Assembly (NCBI GenBank): GCA_037176905.1 | Contig: JBBBWG010008879.1 | Coordinates: forward strand, 1-23,685 | Source: Azolla pinnata | Taxonomy: Eukaryota; Streptophyta; Polypodiopsida; Salviniales; Salviniaceae | Direction: 5' to 3' | DNA length: 23,685 nucleotides | In this document: positions 1 through 10,440 of the stretch, piece by piece | Position numbering within the stretch: the first letter of the stretch is position 1 | Layout of the letters: each line of letters begins with the position of its first letter | The notes under the pieces: generated by a model | What the model saw: the letters and a program-made list of their open reading frames with translations, nothing else | What the model was told of the DNA's origin: nothing | The model's database searches: none | Made by a program: the position numbers and the translations under genes

Positions 1-3
1 AGA

Positions 4-75
4 TTAGGGTTAGGGTTAGGGTTAGGGTTAGGGTTAGGGTTAGGGTTAGGGTTAGGGTTAGGGTTAGGGTTAGGG
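4..75 (+). repeat. Telomeric-type TTAGGG array (12 perfect hexamers)
   Basis: Twelve uninterrupted TTAGGG hexamers are read directly, with no TTTAGGG heptamer inside; the array breaks down at GGGTTTGTCG. The G-rich strand runs 5' to 3' into the window. A genuine left chromosome end would show the C-rich CCCTAA strand here. The array is therefore interstitial, inverted, or joined in the wrong orientation by assembly. The window edge hides whatever lies to the left. Confidence 0.95.
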
Positions 76-275
76 TTTGTCGTGCAGAGGCGGCGCAGGT
101 GACGATCTGCCATGATCAGCATAACTGCCCTTCATCCGATATGTACACCGTACATTCTACGCCTCGTCCGTAGCTTACGCCCCCGGGCGTATATACGTAC
201 GTATTGAAGCTTCGATGTAGGCGTGGGCGTATTTTGCAGGCGATGTACGTACGTACGTGTACACACATGCCCACA

Positions 276-895
276 GAAACCCTAAACCATATGGAAAACC
301 AAGCCCTAATTGGCGCCCATTCGCAACCGAACCCTAATTGGCGCTACTGGCAAGCAAACCCTAATTCGAGCCATCGGCAGTTCCCCGAATCCTAAATTCA
401 AGCCATCGATACTCCCGAACCCTAATTCGAGCTATCGACAGCCTCGGAACCTTGATTAGAGCCATCTATCGACAGCATCAGAACCTTGATTCGAGCCATC
501 GACAACACTTGAACCCTAATTCGAGCCCATCAACAACGACTCGAACCCTAGTATGGAGCCCATCGACAGTGACTCAAACCCTAAACTGGAGCCCATCGGC
601 AGTTCCTCGAAACCTGATTCGAGCCATCACTATACTCGGACCTTGATTCGAGCCATCGACAACATCGGACCCTTGATTCGAGCCGTCGACAGCACCTGAA
701 CCCTAATTCGAGCCCATCATCAGTTACTCGAAACCCTAACCGGAGCCCATCGGCAATGACTCGAACCCTAAACTAGAGCCCATCGGCAGTACCCGAACCC
801 TAATTGGAACCATCGGCAGTACTCAAACCCTAACTGGAGGAGTTGACAAAAGCTAACCCTAACTGGAGCCATCAACAAACCTGGCCTTGATTTTC
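276..895. repeat. Degenerate ~30-34 bp minisatellite carrying CCCTAA-like cores
   Basis: About 20 head-to-tail units start near 278, 303, 330, 357, 387, 417, 449, 481, 511, 543, 575, 609, 639, 669, 699, 731, 763, 795, 825, 855 and 883. A typical unit reads roughly ACCCTAATTCGAGCC, then ATCGRCAG and a short variable ACTCGA-like spacer. Units have drifted (CCTTGATT, CCCTAAACTGG, CCCTAACCGG). The core is the complement of TTAGGG, so it points opposite to the array at 4-75. It resembles subtelomeric or telomere-associated repeat DNA. Short open frames across it are by-products of the repeat and not genes. Confidence 0.85.
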
Positions 896-1093
896 AAGCC
901 CATGAAGAAGCATTAGGGGCGTTGCTGAGCAAGCTGCTCTACAGACACTGAAATCGGTTATTTTCGGGGGGATCTTTGGTGAGTATGTGTTTTGGACGTT
1001 TTCCCTAGCTTCCCGAAAGGGAGATCATGATGTGAATATTCCCGCGTCAGATTCCTGGTCGGACCGTGGAGCAACTCGAGAGATCAAGACACC

Positions 1094-1095
<2 letters not shown>

Positions 1096-1137
<42 letters not shown>
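1096..1137. repeat. (CT)21 microsatellite
   Basis: An uninterrupted CT run upstream of the acyltransferase gene. Such CT tracts are common in plant promoters and leaders. An open frame crossing it encodes Leu-Ser repeats only and is not a gene. Confidence 0.9.
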
Positions 1138-1141
<4 letters not shown>

Positions 1142-1363
1142 CTCAGATCAGATCAAGTCAGTGAAGTGGATCACGGTGGAAGAACGCACGTACTCGATTC
1201 GATTGCCAAGCTTCTTCTTCTTTTCCCTGTCTCCATCGAGTCTTTCATCAATCTGATCAGCCTTTCGTCGAGCTTCCAGACACGAGGTACGCAAATCGAT
1301 CGGCATCCAGAACACTCCCAGAATTCCTCAACAAACTTTTCTCAGATTCTCTTGAATGAATCA

Positions 1364-1412
1364 GATGAAGATGAAGATGAAGATGAAGAAGAAGAAGAAG
1401 AAGAAGCAAAAG
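1364..1412. repeat. GATGAA/GAA trinucleotide tract
   Basis: A GATGAA run grading into GAAGAA. It would encode only Asp/Glu in frame and looks like a microsatellite in the upstream region or leader of the gene at 1682. A CTT/TTC run follows near 1540-1566. Between 900 and 1680 I see otherwise only AT-rich and low-complexity DNA, including a TATATA sequence near 1470 that could be a core promoter element but is unproven. Confidence 0.75.
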
Positions 1413-1681
1413 AAGAATTAACTTGCTTTTCTCCTCAACTAACTACATAACTAATTTAAACATCTCTGTATATATGTTTAAATTAATTTTGTTTTTAGAC
1501 TTAATCGTAATTAGCGATGTTTTCTGATGCCCCTTTGATCTTCTTCTTCTTCTTCTTCTTCTTCTTCCTGCTTTCTGCAACCATCCAAAACCCTACCTAG
1601 CATCTGACAGAGAACAGCAGGAGCGGAGAAACCCAGCGATAGAAGCCCAGCGATAGAAGCCGCTGAGCGAATCCGATCGCC

Positions 1682-4600
1682 ATGGCCCCTCCTGCTCAAG
1701 GATCGGATCCTCCGGATCCGCCTCCGCAGCAGGGCCATTCCAGGAAGCGCTCCATAGCCTCCCCCAAGGTAAATATGCTCCTCATATCCTGTACAAACCG
1801 TCTGGATTTTTGGCCCCTTTGCTGTTTGCTTAAAAAAGAAATTCTTTGTCTTATTGCTAGTCGCTTCTTTGCGCTCTCTCTCTCTCTCTCTTTCTTTTTT
1901 TCTTTTTCGCTTTCTTGAGTTCCCATGAAATGTCCTTTCCCTTGTCTGGGAGTAGAGGCCGTGCACAAAAGCTGCCCTTTCCTTTTACCCTGTAGACTTC
2001 AGACTTTCGCTTTTTTTTTTGTGCTTTTTTGCTTCCGCTTCTCTTCTTTCCTGTTTTCATCGTGATTGTCGGCAAACGGTTTTTGTTTCTTTTTCCTGTA
2101 GATGGGGAAGGGAGATTTCCATATAACTCCATATCCGGGCAACTTCATTTTCCTTTTCCTTGCTCTTTGAATGTGGCAGCTTGTTCTGGATACGAAACGG
2201 ATTCTAGAAAAGCACGCAGCTGAAGTGGCCCGCCGAGCAACGGAGCATGAAATCCTGATAAATAAGGTCAGTATTTCTCAACTGAATTAGTGGCTCTTTT
2301 CTTTTAGCTTCTTTCGTCTTTTACTTTTTTGTACCATTTATGGATGATAGATGTACAAAATCTAGGTGTTTCTCATTTTTGTTATCAGTTAATCAACGTA
2401 TTCATTGGAATTTCACTTCCATTTTGATTTCAGGTTGTATTATTTGCTCGGTTTGTTTCCTTTTATGTAACTTATGCATCTTGTTGCAGCATATGTTTAG
2501 TTACATGGGGATCATGATGAAACTTGTCTACGATTTCGCATTAACGTTCTTTCCATCTCATATCGATTATAGATTATCATCGATTTTGCTTCTTCTTAAT
2601 AAAATATTTATCATATTTTACTTTTGTCATTTCCAATTCCATTTTCCTATTTATTTGATGTATCAATTGCAGGGCTTATGGATATCATACTGTCACTTCG
2701 GTTTGATATCAAATCATTAGCCTGGTATTCATTTGGTGCTCTCCTTTATTCTTTTAAAATATGATTATACAAGATTCATGGTGCTTCTATTAGGAACAAC
2801 AATAGAGTTTGCACCGGATGTTTGTTTATCTCTTTTCACTTTCCTTCTCATCGTGGATCATTGGACCTAATGAGATTTGTTACAGTTGTAATAGTTTTAT
2901 TTTCGCCTCCACTTTGTAGTGACTTGGGCTCATTGTCTCTTGAGTAGGATTTCATCATCAAATGAACACCTCATGTAGTTTAGTGAGTAAACCTTGCCTT
3001 GTGAAGGGAAACGCAAGTTAAGTTTTTGTAAACATGGACGTATTTCAGAAAAACATCAAACAAGTTTGGGATTCAATGATGGTTTCCTCTTTGTTAGCCT
3101 TTTGGTGTTGTCATGACTATATTCATGAAGTTATATTTTGAGTCATCAACCATACTTTTGATTGCATGGCATCGGAATAATGGGCTCCTAATTTCTGCTT
3201 GTTTAATATTCATGTAGATTATGTATTCATTTGGAGTGTTGAGCTTTGGAACATTTTGCTTCCTTCTTGGTTCGAGTAAGTTCTTCGTGGCTCTACTTGT
3301 CAGAGATGGTTTTCAGGTCTTTCTGGTATTCTTGTAAAGATTTTTTCTTTTCTTCGTGATGTAGGACCTCAAGATATTCCGTCACTATACTGCATTTTCT
3401 TTATCATCGTGGCTCCGCTAAGGTGGATTTATTATCGGTCTAAGAAATGGCACTATTACTTATTGGTTAGTATGTTGACAAGTTCTAGAAGATACAGTTT
3501 GGGCTAGAGTTCTCTTTGTTTGATAGATAGGTAGATGAATGCGATTGAGCCCATGACAAGAATCAAACTTGGGGTGAATTAGATTTGTATCACCACGTTT
3601 TTCTTCACCCAGCCAAGGGCGACAGAGAGAGTGAGAATATTGTATGATTTGCAGGACTTTTGCTACTATGCAAATGTGATTTTTATCACCATGTTGCTCT
3701 TTTTCCCTACGAATGACAAGTTGTTCATGGTCTGCTTCTCATTTTCGGAGGTAATGCAGCAAATCAAATTCCATGTATAAACATAACGAGGTCTCAAAGA
3801 AAGAATGTCCTTGCTTGTCACATTGGATTCCTTTTTTTTAAATTAGGGTCCTTTAGCGTGGGCTTTGATAGTGTGGAGGTGCAGCCTTGTGTTTAGTTCG
3901 ATTGACAAAATTGTCAGTGTCTTGATTCATTTACTACCAGGTATGATCATAGTACATTCAGAGAATTTATCATTATCATAGATTTTCATGGTATCGGTGT
4001 CAAAAAGTAATCTTTATCACATTCAGAGGCTTTTCTGTTTCATTAGGTACGGTGTTCTTCATTATTCGTTGGTGGGAACCGAATACTTATTCACACCATT
4101 CCGATGGGGAAGTAGGGCCATGGCCTCCCTGGCCTTTGGTGGAGAATTCCACTCAACACTGGACATGGCTATTCTTTGTACCATTGCTAGCATATTGTCT
4201 CTGGCAAGCACTTTATTTCCTTATTGTGGAAGGCTTGAGGCGGCAAAGGTTGCTTAATGATCCCGAAGTTATGACATCTTACAGGTATGCAGTTTCAAAG
4301 AGTGCCCGTGTTTTCCACAACACAAAGTAAAAGATTTTTTGGCAAAGTATTGAATAATAGGGTCTCAATATTTGGTTAGAGTTTGGTGTGTTTATCAGAC
4401 ATGGAAGAAAGCTAACACTGAAAGATTTTTCCTCATGTGGAATCGTTGTGACACTCTGGCTAGGAGTTTTTTTTTTTCGTTTTCATCAGCACCATGGTTT
4501 GTTGTATAGGGAGCTGAAACGTAAAGCTGAGCGAGCCAACAACATATGGTGGAGATTGAGTGGGCTATTGGGTGCAGATAGGAGGGTGTACATGTATGCA

Positions 4601-4930
4601 TTGATTCAAGCGGTCTTCACTGTGGCAACGCTGGCGCTTACGGTGCCACTGTTCAAATCGTACCAAATGCACACCTGTTTTGAAGTCTTCAAGCTTTCGG
4701 CAACTGTTTGGAATGGTGGCAATTACATCTTTGAAGTGATGCCTCGGCAAGCAGTTGCCAAGAACAAGAAGAAAGAGGCGGAAGCAGCTACTAATAATAG
4801 TAGTTCGCAAGCGAATCTTCAGCTCGATCATGACAAAGACTATGCTTTGTATAGAAGAGCCAGTGTCGAGGATTTGGCCGAATCCATGGTATTGCTCGAC
4901 AACATGAAATCTGCTGTACACATGGATTGA
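1682..4930 (+). CDS. GPCAT1: Glycerophosphocholine acyltransferase (GPCAT1/DUF2838 family), 8 exons
   Basis: Exons: 1682-1768, 2180-2266, 3218-3275, 3365-3465, 3655-3750, 3847-3940, 4047-4284, 4510-4930. All introns are GT-AG and phases join cleanly to 1182 nt, 393 aa. The family (yeast Gpc1, plant GPCAT) is a polytopic membrane enzyme that acylates glycerophosphocholine with acyl-CoA to lysophosphatidylcholine, recycling the choline headgroup for phosphatidylcholine. Seen here: a soluble basic N-terminus (1-58), hydrophobic segments from about residue 60, the conserved block [20 protein letters not shown] (97-116), [27 protein letters not shown] (144-161), an aromatic luminal-type loop (PWPPWP), [18 protein letters not shown] and [15 protein letters not shown], then a Lys/Glu- and Ser-rich tail. 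The ATG has a strong context (GCCATGG) and begins the first in-frame coding exon. Family assignment is from recognised motifs; exact first-exon boundaries are less certain than the core. Confidence 0.93.
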
Positions 4931-5129
4931 TTCGGTGTCCACATTGTGTACACTATTCTTGGACTATGGATCAGCAGAGGGGCTGTGTACATAATACTAT
5001 ACCAGACATTTTGCAAATTATTTACAGATCTCATTTCTGCTCAATCAGCTCAACATTTCGAGAGGTGATTTGCTCCAAAGGTTACACTACACATTATTTG
5101 AAATTTTTTATTTCACGATCGAATAATCG

Positions 5130-5135
5130 AATAAA
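5130..5135 (+). terminator. Possible polyadenylation signal AATAAA of the acyltransferase gene
   Basis: A perfect AATAAA lies 200 nt after the stop codon at 4930, in an AT-rich stretch of suitable composition for a 3' UTR. No cleavage site can be placed from sequence alone. Confidence 0.3.
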
Positions 5136-5455
5136 TGTTTCGATAGGGACTTGTGTGTTATTATTTAACTTTCATGCCAGAATGATTGCATTTGTATTTA
5201 TCCCGTGTAAAAAACAGAAAGGTTTGATGCTTTATCTGAAAGGTTACAGTAAAGATCCTTTTAGTTAATGCAAAGAGTGGGTCTCTTTCCCTCTCCCTCT
5301 CTATATATGTACACAATTCAAAGTATGAATGGTGGAAGGATATTGTCAAAAGCGTATGGGACTTTTGATTTCTCGCACTACAAGACGGATATGCTTTTGG
5401 TTCCTGATCCATCAAAGTCAAGGCCAAACAAGGAAGAATGGGTGGTACTAGACTA

Positions 5456-5519
5456 CTCTTTTCACTGATCAATTAATTTAGACCCATGCTACTTACTTCT
5501 CTTTTCACTGATCAATTAA
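5456..5519. repeat. Direct repeat, 21 bp perfect, 43-bp period
   Basis: The 21-base sequence beginning CTCTTTTCACTGATCAATTA occurs at 5456-5476 and again at 5499-5519, with partly similar flanks, so a short tandem duplication is likely. The surrounding 5140-7250 stretch shows no recognisable gene: the frames on both strands are short, match no family I know and have no coherent splice pattern. Confidence 0.75.
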
Positions 5520-7259
5520 CGTAGATAAAGTAAGTTACAGGTGGAAATTGAAGAAAAAGCTAGCTTTGTTAATCAAATTATCCTTTGCTAACTCACTCTA
5601 TTGTCTAGTTTTTTGGAGAGCAACATGATTTTGCTTCCAATGACCGACCAACTTCTTCACTTCAGTCTTGGTAGCGGACTGACAGATGATATTGGTGATC
5701 AGGTCATCATACATGCATTTGCACCCAAATGCAAACAATACTAGAGAGTAAAAAAGAGTGTAATTTGCTGATAATTTCTCAGAGACAGCTGAGAGATTCA
5801 AGCCCCATGTGCGATTTAATGTCATAGGGGATGTGCTGGATGCCTTTCCGTATTCATATTGGAATCATATTGGCCCCGAATATATCTAGGGTGAAAAAGT
5901 TTGGTACTGATGCAAAATGTCCTCATCTTCTCCAAAGTTACGGCGCTTGAATTGGGCTTTCGGCTGGCAATCAAATGGACGAATGTTGCTGATCGCTCGA
6001 GCACATGCACTCCTTTTCGATCAAGAATAAAATATGCCTTCTATTTACCAACAAATGGAGAAGATAAAAGAAGCCTTTGTATAAAGTATATCATTGAAGC
6101 TGTGTGGACCTGCTTCAGTTACCTTATCGCATTACATGGAATACCGTTGCATCGATACTTTGCAACGATATTGTTGCATGGAGATACTGTTTGTTCCTGT
6201 TATTGCACCATGTAGCATTCAACATGTTTGTAAAGCTGGGAATAGAAATAATGTATGTGGTGTCAAGTTTTACTGTGCAGTCAGTTCATCTTTGCATACA
6301 AATAGAGAGACCTCCTTCAAGGAGGCAGTTACCAAAAGCAGCAATCCATAAAGGCAGCAATGCTCCCAAAGCATTATCAAATGAAGGGTTTTTCAGAGCA
6401 CTGTTTGGAAGGAAAGAACTCACACAAAACAATCAAAGCTCGAATGAAATTTGCTGCCTGAACTATTAGGCCAAAGGTAACTGTTGGACATGTCCCCTGG
6501 ATAATGGAGTGTTCTCTTCCCGACTACTACAATGACTACTACTTTTGTTAGCGCTAGCTGATGCCATTGACTCAGGGTCTTATCGGTTCGAATAGATGCC
6601 AAATCATGATTTAGAACGTGCTTGTGTTGCCAACTGTCGTCAAGGACCACTTCACACATGGATCTAACGATCTCCGAGTTCAAGAACATGGTATTGTTAC
6701 CGACCAAGTTCAGCTGAAGCCATGGATATAAGACCTCATTGTTTTTCATCGGAACATTTTAAGTACCTCATCGCCCGAGTTGCAAGCGCAGAATCCAATG
6801 CTTGTTCTTATCGCTCACAAGGCATGATAAAACTCATTTTTGCAAGCGCTTAAACAGTCATCAGATCGTAAGCTTCCGAAAGTTTCGAAAAGGGATTTCT
6901 TGCTATCCTCAACTTGGAAAGCATACCTACAAATATTATATAACATTTGCGACGGACATGCGACAAGGCACCTTTGCTTTGCATTCGATGAGATGGTGAT
7001 ATGATTGTAAGGGGGTTACTATTCAAGTCTAGGAGCCTCGGTAGAGTGCTTTAGTTGACTATTGGTGCCACAACCAAGCTAGAGGAAGTATAGTCAAGGA
7101 AATCATTCACAGTTCACCACAATCGGTGGTCGGAGGTTGACACAATGGAGACCACCACTTGGGTTGCACAAATGGCCTTTCCCAATTCCTATCTTGGTTT
7201 GTAGTCCAAGAACTAAGGATATGGAACAGATGGTGATGGGAAGGGGCTTCCTAGCTGCA

Positions 7260-7445
7260 GAGCATGATTCCAAAGTAAAATACAACATTCTTTCAAATGA
7301 GCATGATCCCATGTAAAATACAATGCATCTTTTCACTGAATTAGAACCCATGTAAACTACAAAGCAATCTTTCAATGAATAAAAACGGCTTACAAGAGCA
7401 TGATCCGATATATAAATACAACACATCCTTTCAATGAATAAAACA
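7260..7445. repeat. Four degenerate ~40-50 bp tandem repeats
   Basis: Units begin GAGCATGATTCC (7260), GAGCATGATCCC (7299), GAACCCATGTAAAC (about 7344) and GAGCATGATCCG (about 7396). Each continues with a GTAAAATACAA-like block and ends in a CTTTCAATGAATAAA-like block. Divergence indicates an old duplication. The minus-strand frame through it merely repeats a short Tyr-Met-Gly-Ser-type peptide. Confidence 0.7.
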
Positions 7446-7621
7446 GTATTTTTGGGGCTGAATGTTTCTCGGGATGTTTGGTTAATGGCAGATACATGAT
7501 ATCAAACAACTTGGTTTAAGAAGGAGATTTGAACATACAAATGGTCTTGGCAATAGCTCAAGGCCTGTCATGGCACTGCTGCTCTGGTATATGCTTGGCC
7601 AAACACCAGATCGTGCGCAAA

Positions 7622-7975
7622 TCATTTCAGCCCTTCAATCTTTAGGCTGCTTCCAACACGGTGGCATTCTCGCAGTCTTCCCTCCAGAAATGCTGACAGA
7701 CATCTATACATAGAAAGCTCCACCATTATTTGCTTGCTTTTACCCAATGGATTGGACGAAAAGATCAGGTTTTCTTTGTTGGGCTCAAAAGACCAGATGT
7801 GCACATAAGCTTCCGACATGGTTGAAATTTCTGAAACGACCTTTGCTTTTTGTTCTTTGATTTGTTTTTTATCCCCTGGAACCTTCAAGAGACACCGATT
7901 TTGAGCTCTGGATGACGAGGATACGATAACGACGAGGAGAAGAGGAGCGATCCGATCTGATAGGGCACCATCCAT
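7622..7975 (-). CDS. Doubtful small secreted-type ORF, 117 aa
   Basis: An ATG-initiated frame lying 63 bp beyond the stop of the RING gene on the same strand. The N-terminus is signal-peptide-like: a hydrophobic stretch APLLLVVIV then SSSSRAQ, a plausible cleavage region. A Lys/Gln/Glu-rich segment follows, then a mixed tail with no family I recognise. It could be the 3' UTR of the upstream gene, the first exon of an unassembled gene, or chance. No clear downstream partner exon was found on the minus strand between 5000 and 7620. Confidence 0.22.
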   Translation of the reverse strand: MDGALSDRIAPLLLVVIVSSSSRAQNRCLLKVPGDKKQIKEQKAKVVSEISTMSEAYVHIWSFEPNKENLIFSSNPLGKSKQIMVELSMYRCLSAFLEGRLRECHRVGSSLKIEGLK

Positions 7976-8038
7976 CCCACATGGCCAGGGAAATCTGAGG
8001 AAAAGTTAGGTTAGTTCGATCAGAGCTCGATACCATCA

Positions 8039-10316
8039 CTAGACGCTGGAGATGGAGGTATGAGCGATGACATCTTTCACGTCAAGGATGCGCACGACGT
8101 GGACGACTCGATCACGCCCCACCATAGCCAGGCACTGCTGGATGTCGGTGGCTGGGTGGATATGGGGCACTGGGTTTGCAAACAAGCTTTCTGGAATGGC
8201 ACCCGGACAGAAGCGTGTCCTGGCAGCTTCGCTCAACAGCGTCGATGGCAGGTTCCTCCTGCTCGATGCATTCTGGATATGGATCCTGCACACAGGGCAG
8301 CTTGTATGCCTCGAGAGCCATGCATCGATGCAGTTCATGTGGAATGCATGGCCGCATGCTGGCACAATCCGCAGCACATCCCCATCCTCGTACTCCTCCA
8401 GGCACACGATGCACCTGTGCCACTTCCAATCAGATTTCCCCCTTCTAACAAGTAGCTCGTGTTCGATCCTAACAAGTAGTTTATGTTTAATCCTAACACG
8501 TAGTTCAAAGTACTACAGATCATTTTATCTCCGCCTATTTCACATGTTGCTTTTACTACAGATGATCACTCAAAAATGTTGCTCGTATGAGCGAATCATT
8601 CCAGTTTAGAAGAAAGTGTTTGAGGCCAAAGAATTGTCTTCAAACCACTACCCCTCCCTCCTAACAGATACTTTATGCTGATTCTCCTAACAGCTAGTTT
8701 TACTAGATTTTATATCTCCACATGTCCTTTTCTTTTCCCAGAAATAGATTCTTTTAATTTGTTACAACAAAGTTTATTTTATGCAGAAGCTGGTGTGAAG
8801 CCAAGGTACAGAGAGGTAGTAAACAAAATTGCATAGCATTGCACTTCACTGTATAACGGAATCCTTGCCGAAAAACATGAATACTTCTCTTCTACCAAAA
8901 AGTCTAATACCATGTCAATCCCTACTCTCCAAACAACAGGTAGTTTATGTTGAATCTAATACCTAGTTTTTACTAACTTTCAATGATTTTATCCCACATC
9001 TCATACAAGTTTTCACACAAAATAACATTTATCAATAAAAGGATCGTGCCAAAAAACATTGCCAATCTCTGAGATAATTGTTTCATATTAGAAGAGAGTT
9101 TTAGGCCAAAGAGAGTTTTAAACCATAAGAAAACATAAGATCTAATGGAGACATATTCACTGATAGTTTTTTGTGTTCATGCAACTAGGTTAAGAATCTC
9201 TGAGCATAATAACCTAAGATATGTTTCATTAATCACCTCACAGTGGAGTATGGAGCCCTAGCCTTTTCATAAAGCTCTCTCAAGCTGCTTATCGGAATAT
9301 TAGGTCATAAAACTAACATACAAGCGAGAATAATGGCTAATGGCACTTTGGCTAGCGAAAAGAGCTGCTTTTAGCACAAGAAAGAGAGAAAGGCTACTCA
9401 CGTGGTGTCTTCCTGAGATGCAAACATCTCTCTCGCGAAGATAATGGTTGGGAACATGGTGATCAAGACAGGATTCAATCCGCTCGAATGCCTTTCTATG
9501 CTCTGAAATTCCAAACAGAAAAGACTTGAAGAATTACATACGACAACCACATCCCGAAAATTGCAAGAAACAAAGATCGTGTTTTTAACAAAATTGGAAG
9601 AGAGAGCACACAATTCTACACATGCACCCATACTCTCTACACATACACACGTCGAATTGTACGCATTCACGCATGGTACCACATGCATCCATCCATTCAT
9701 ATCATGCATGGGCATACATTCAAGCAGGTATTGACATCCAGAAGCTTGTGCACATGTCCATAGCATAGACAGTTCCATACACACATACATACACGCAAAC
9801 AAATGCATACATATACACACATTGACATCTAGGCATACATACGCATGCGTATATCCATTTACACATGCATATGCATGCACATACACAAGCTTATATGCAA
9901 ATGCACACCACAATCGTGTATGTGTACACATGCCCATATGCATATCCATATCTATACCCATACACATTCATTCATACCTGATTCGTGGTGGAGCCATCAA
10001 CACCGCGGGCCCATTCCGATGCGAATCGCCACGAGTGGAATCGGGCACAGAGGAGCCGGACAAGGACAAACATGATGAAGATCGCGCTCACGACGAACCC
10101 GAACGTGGTCATCACAAGGCTCAACCTGTTGCTCATACCACTTCTCCGGCTAGCAGAGGCAGTCGGAGGAGGAGAAGCTGAAGCTGAAGCTGAAGATGAA
10201 GGCAAGGATGACGAAGGAGGATCCACTCCAAAGACCAAATGGAAACCTGTCACAGTTGCTAACCTGGGGTGGGAAAGAACACTTGTGTTCATCATGTTGG
10301 AAGCCATCCATGTCAT
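8039..10316 (-). CDS. ATL-type RING-H2 E3 ubiquitin ligase, 3 exons
   Basis: Exons in reading order: 10316-9978, 9502-9402, 8414-8039; introns are GT-AG with matching phases (816 nt, 271 aa). The role known for this family is a membrane-anchored E3 that recruits an E2 through a RING-H2 domain. Seen: a Ser/Pro/Ala-rich N-terminus, one transmembrane helix at about 65-89, a GLD-like motif (Gly121-Leu122-Asn123), and a RING with Cys148, Cys151, Cys167, His169, His172, Cys175, Cys186, Cys189. The ATL signatures Pro165 two before the third Cys and Trp179 (C-x3-W-L) are present. A tail of about 80 residues has no known domain. A GTG two codons upstream was rejected; the first in-frame ATG is at 10316, and Met4 is an alternative. 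Substrate and exact ATL subgroup cannot be told. Confidence 0.92.
8444..9127. repeat. Degenerate ~200-bp repeats inside RING-gene intron 2
   Basis: Two long copies (about 8444-8647 and 8919-9127) and a partial one (about 8648-8745) share the order: CTAACA-AGTAGTTTATGTT block, TTTACTA block, ATTTTATCTCC block, and a terminal TTAGAAGA-GAGTTT-GGCCAAAGA-TT-AAACCA block. Divergence is high. The unit does not look like a coding element and I do not recognise a transposon family. It accounts for most of the 987-bp intron 2. Confidence 0.7.
9603..9975. repeat. CATACA/TGCATA-rich simple-sequence DNA in RING-gene intron 1
   Basis: The stretch is dominated by alternating purine-pyrimidine words (ACACATACAT, GCATAC, ATATGCATGC). 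It fills most of the 475-bp intron 1. The long minus-strand frame across it encodes Met/Cys/His/Tyr repeats and is a simple-sequence artefact; only its last part is real, being exon 2. Confidence 0.75.
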
Positions 10317-10340
10317 GTGCACAGCTCTCTTTGCTCACCC

Positions 10341-10440
10341 TTCCTTCTTTCTTTCCTCTTCCTTTCTTTCCTTGCTTTCCTTTCTTTCCTTTCTTTTCTT
10401 TTCTATTTCTTCTTCCTTCTTCCTTCTTCCTTCTTCTTGG
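10341..10440. repeat. CTTT/CTTC pyrimidine tract upstream of the RING gene
   Basis: A nearly pure C/T run on the plus strand, giving a purine-rich GAAA/GAAG leader or promoter on the gene's strand, starting 25 bp before its ATG. No TATA box could be placed with confidence. Confidence 0.7.

Noticed and set aside
1-80. Reading the TTAGGG array as the true chromosome end
   Set aside because: A left end should show CCCTAA on the plus strand; the orientation is opposite.
1511-1968. Minus-strand frames of 90-151 aa over the first acyltransferase exon
   Set aside because: They are made of Glu/Lys/Arg runs from CT/CTT repeats antisense to the leader and exon 1; no domain and no splice logic.
2340-2720. 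126-aa hydrophobic plus-strand frame
   Set aside because: It lies inside acyltransferase intron 2; the Phe/Leu/Ile content is due to T-rich intron DNA.
9398-9967. 189-aa minus-strand frame rich in Met, Cys and His
   Set aside because: Most of it is CATACA-type simple sequence of intron 1; only its end (9402-9502) is coding, as RING exon 2.
10317-10322. GTG start two codons upstream for the RING protein
   Set aside because: Plant nuclear genes start at AUG; the first in-frame ATG is at 10316.
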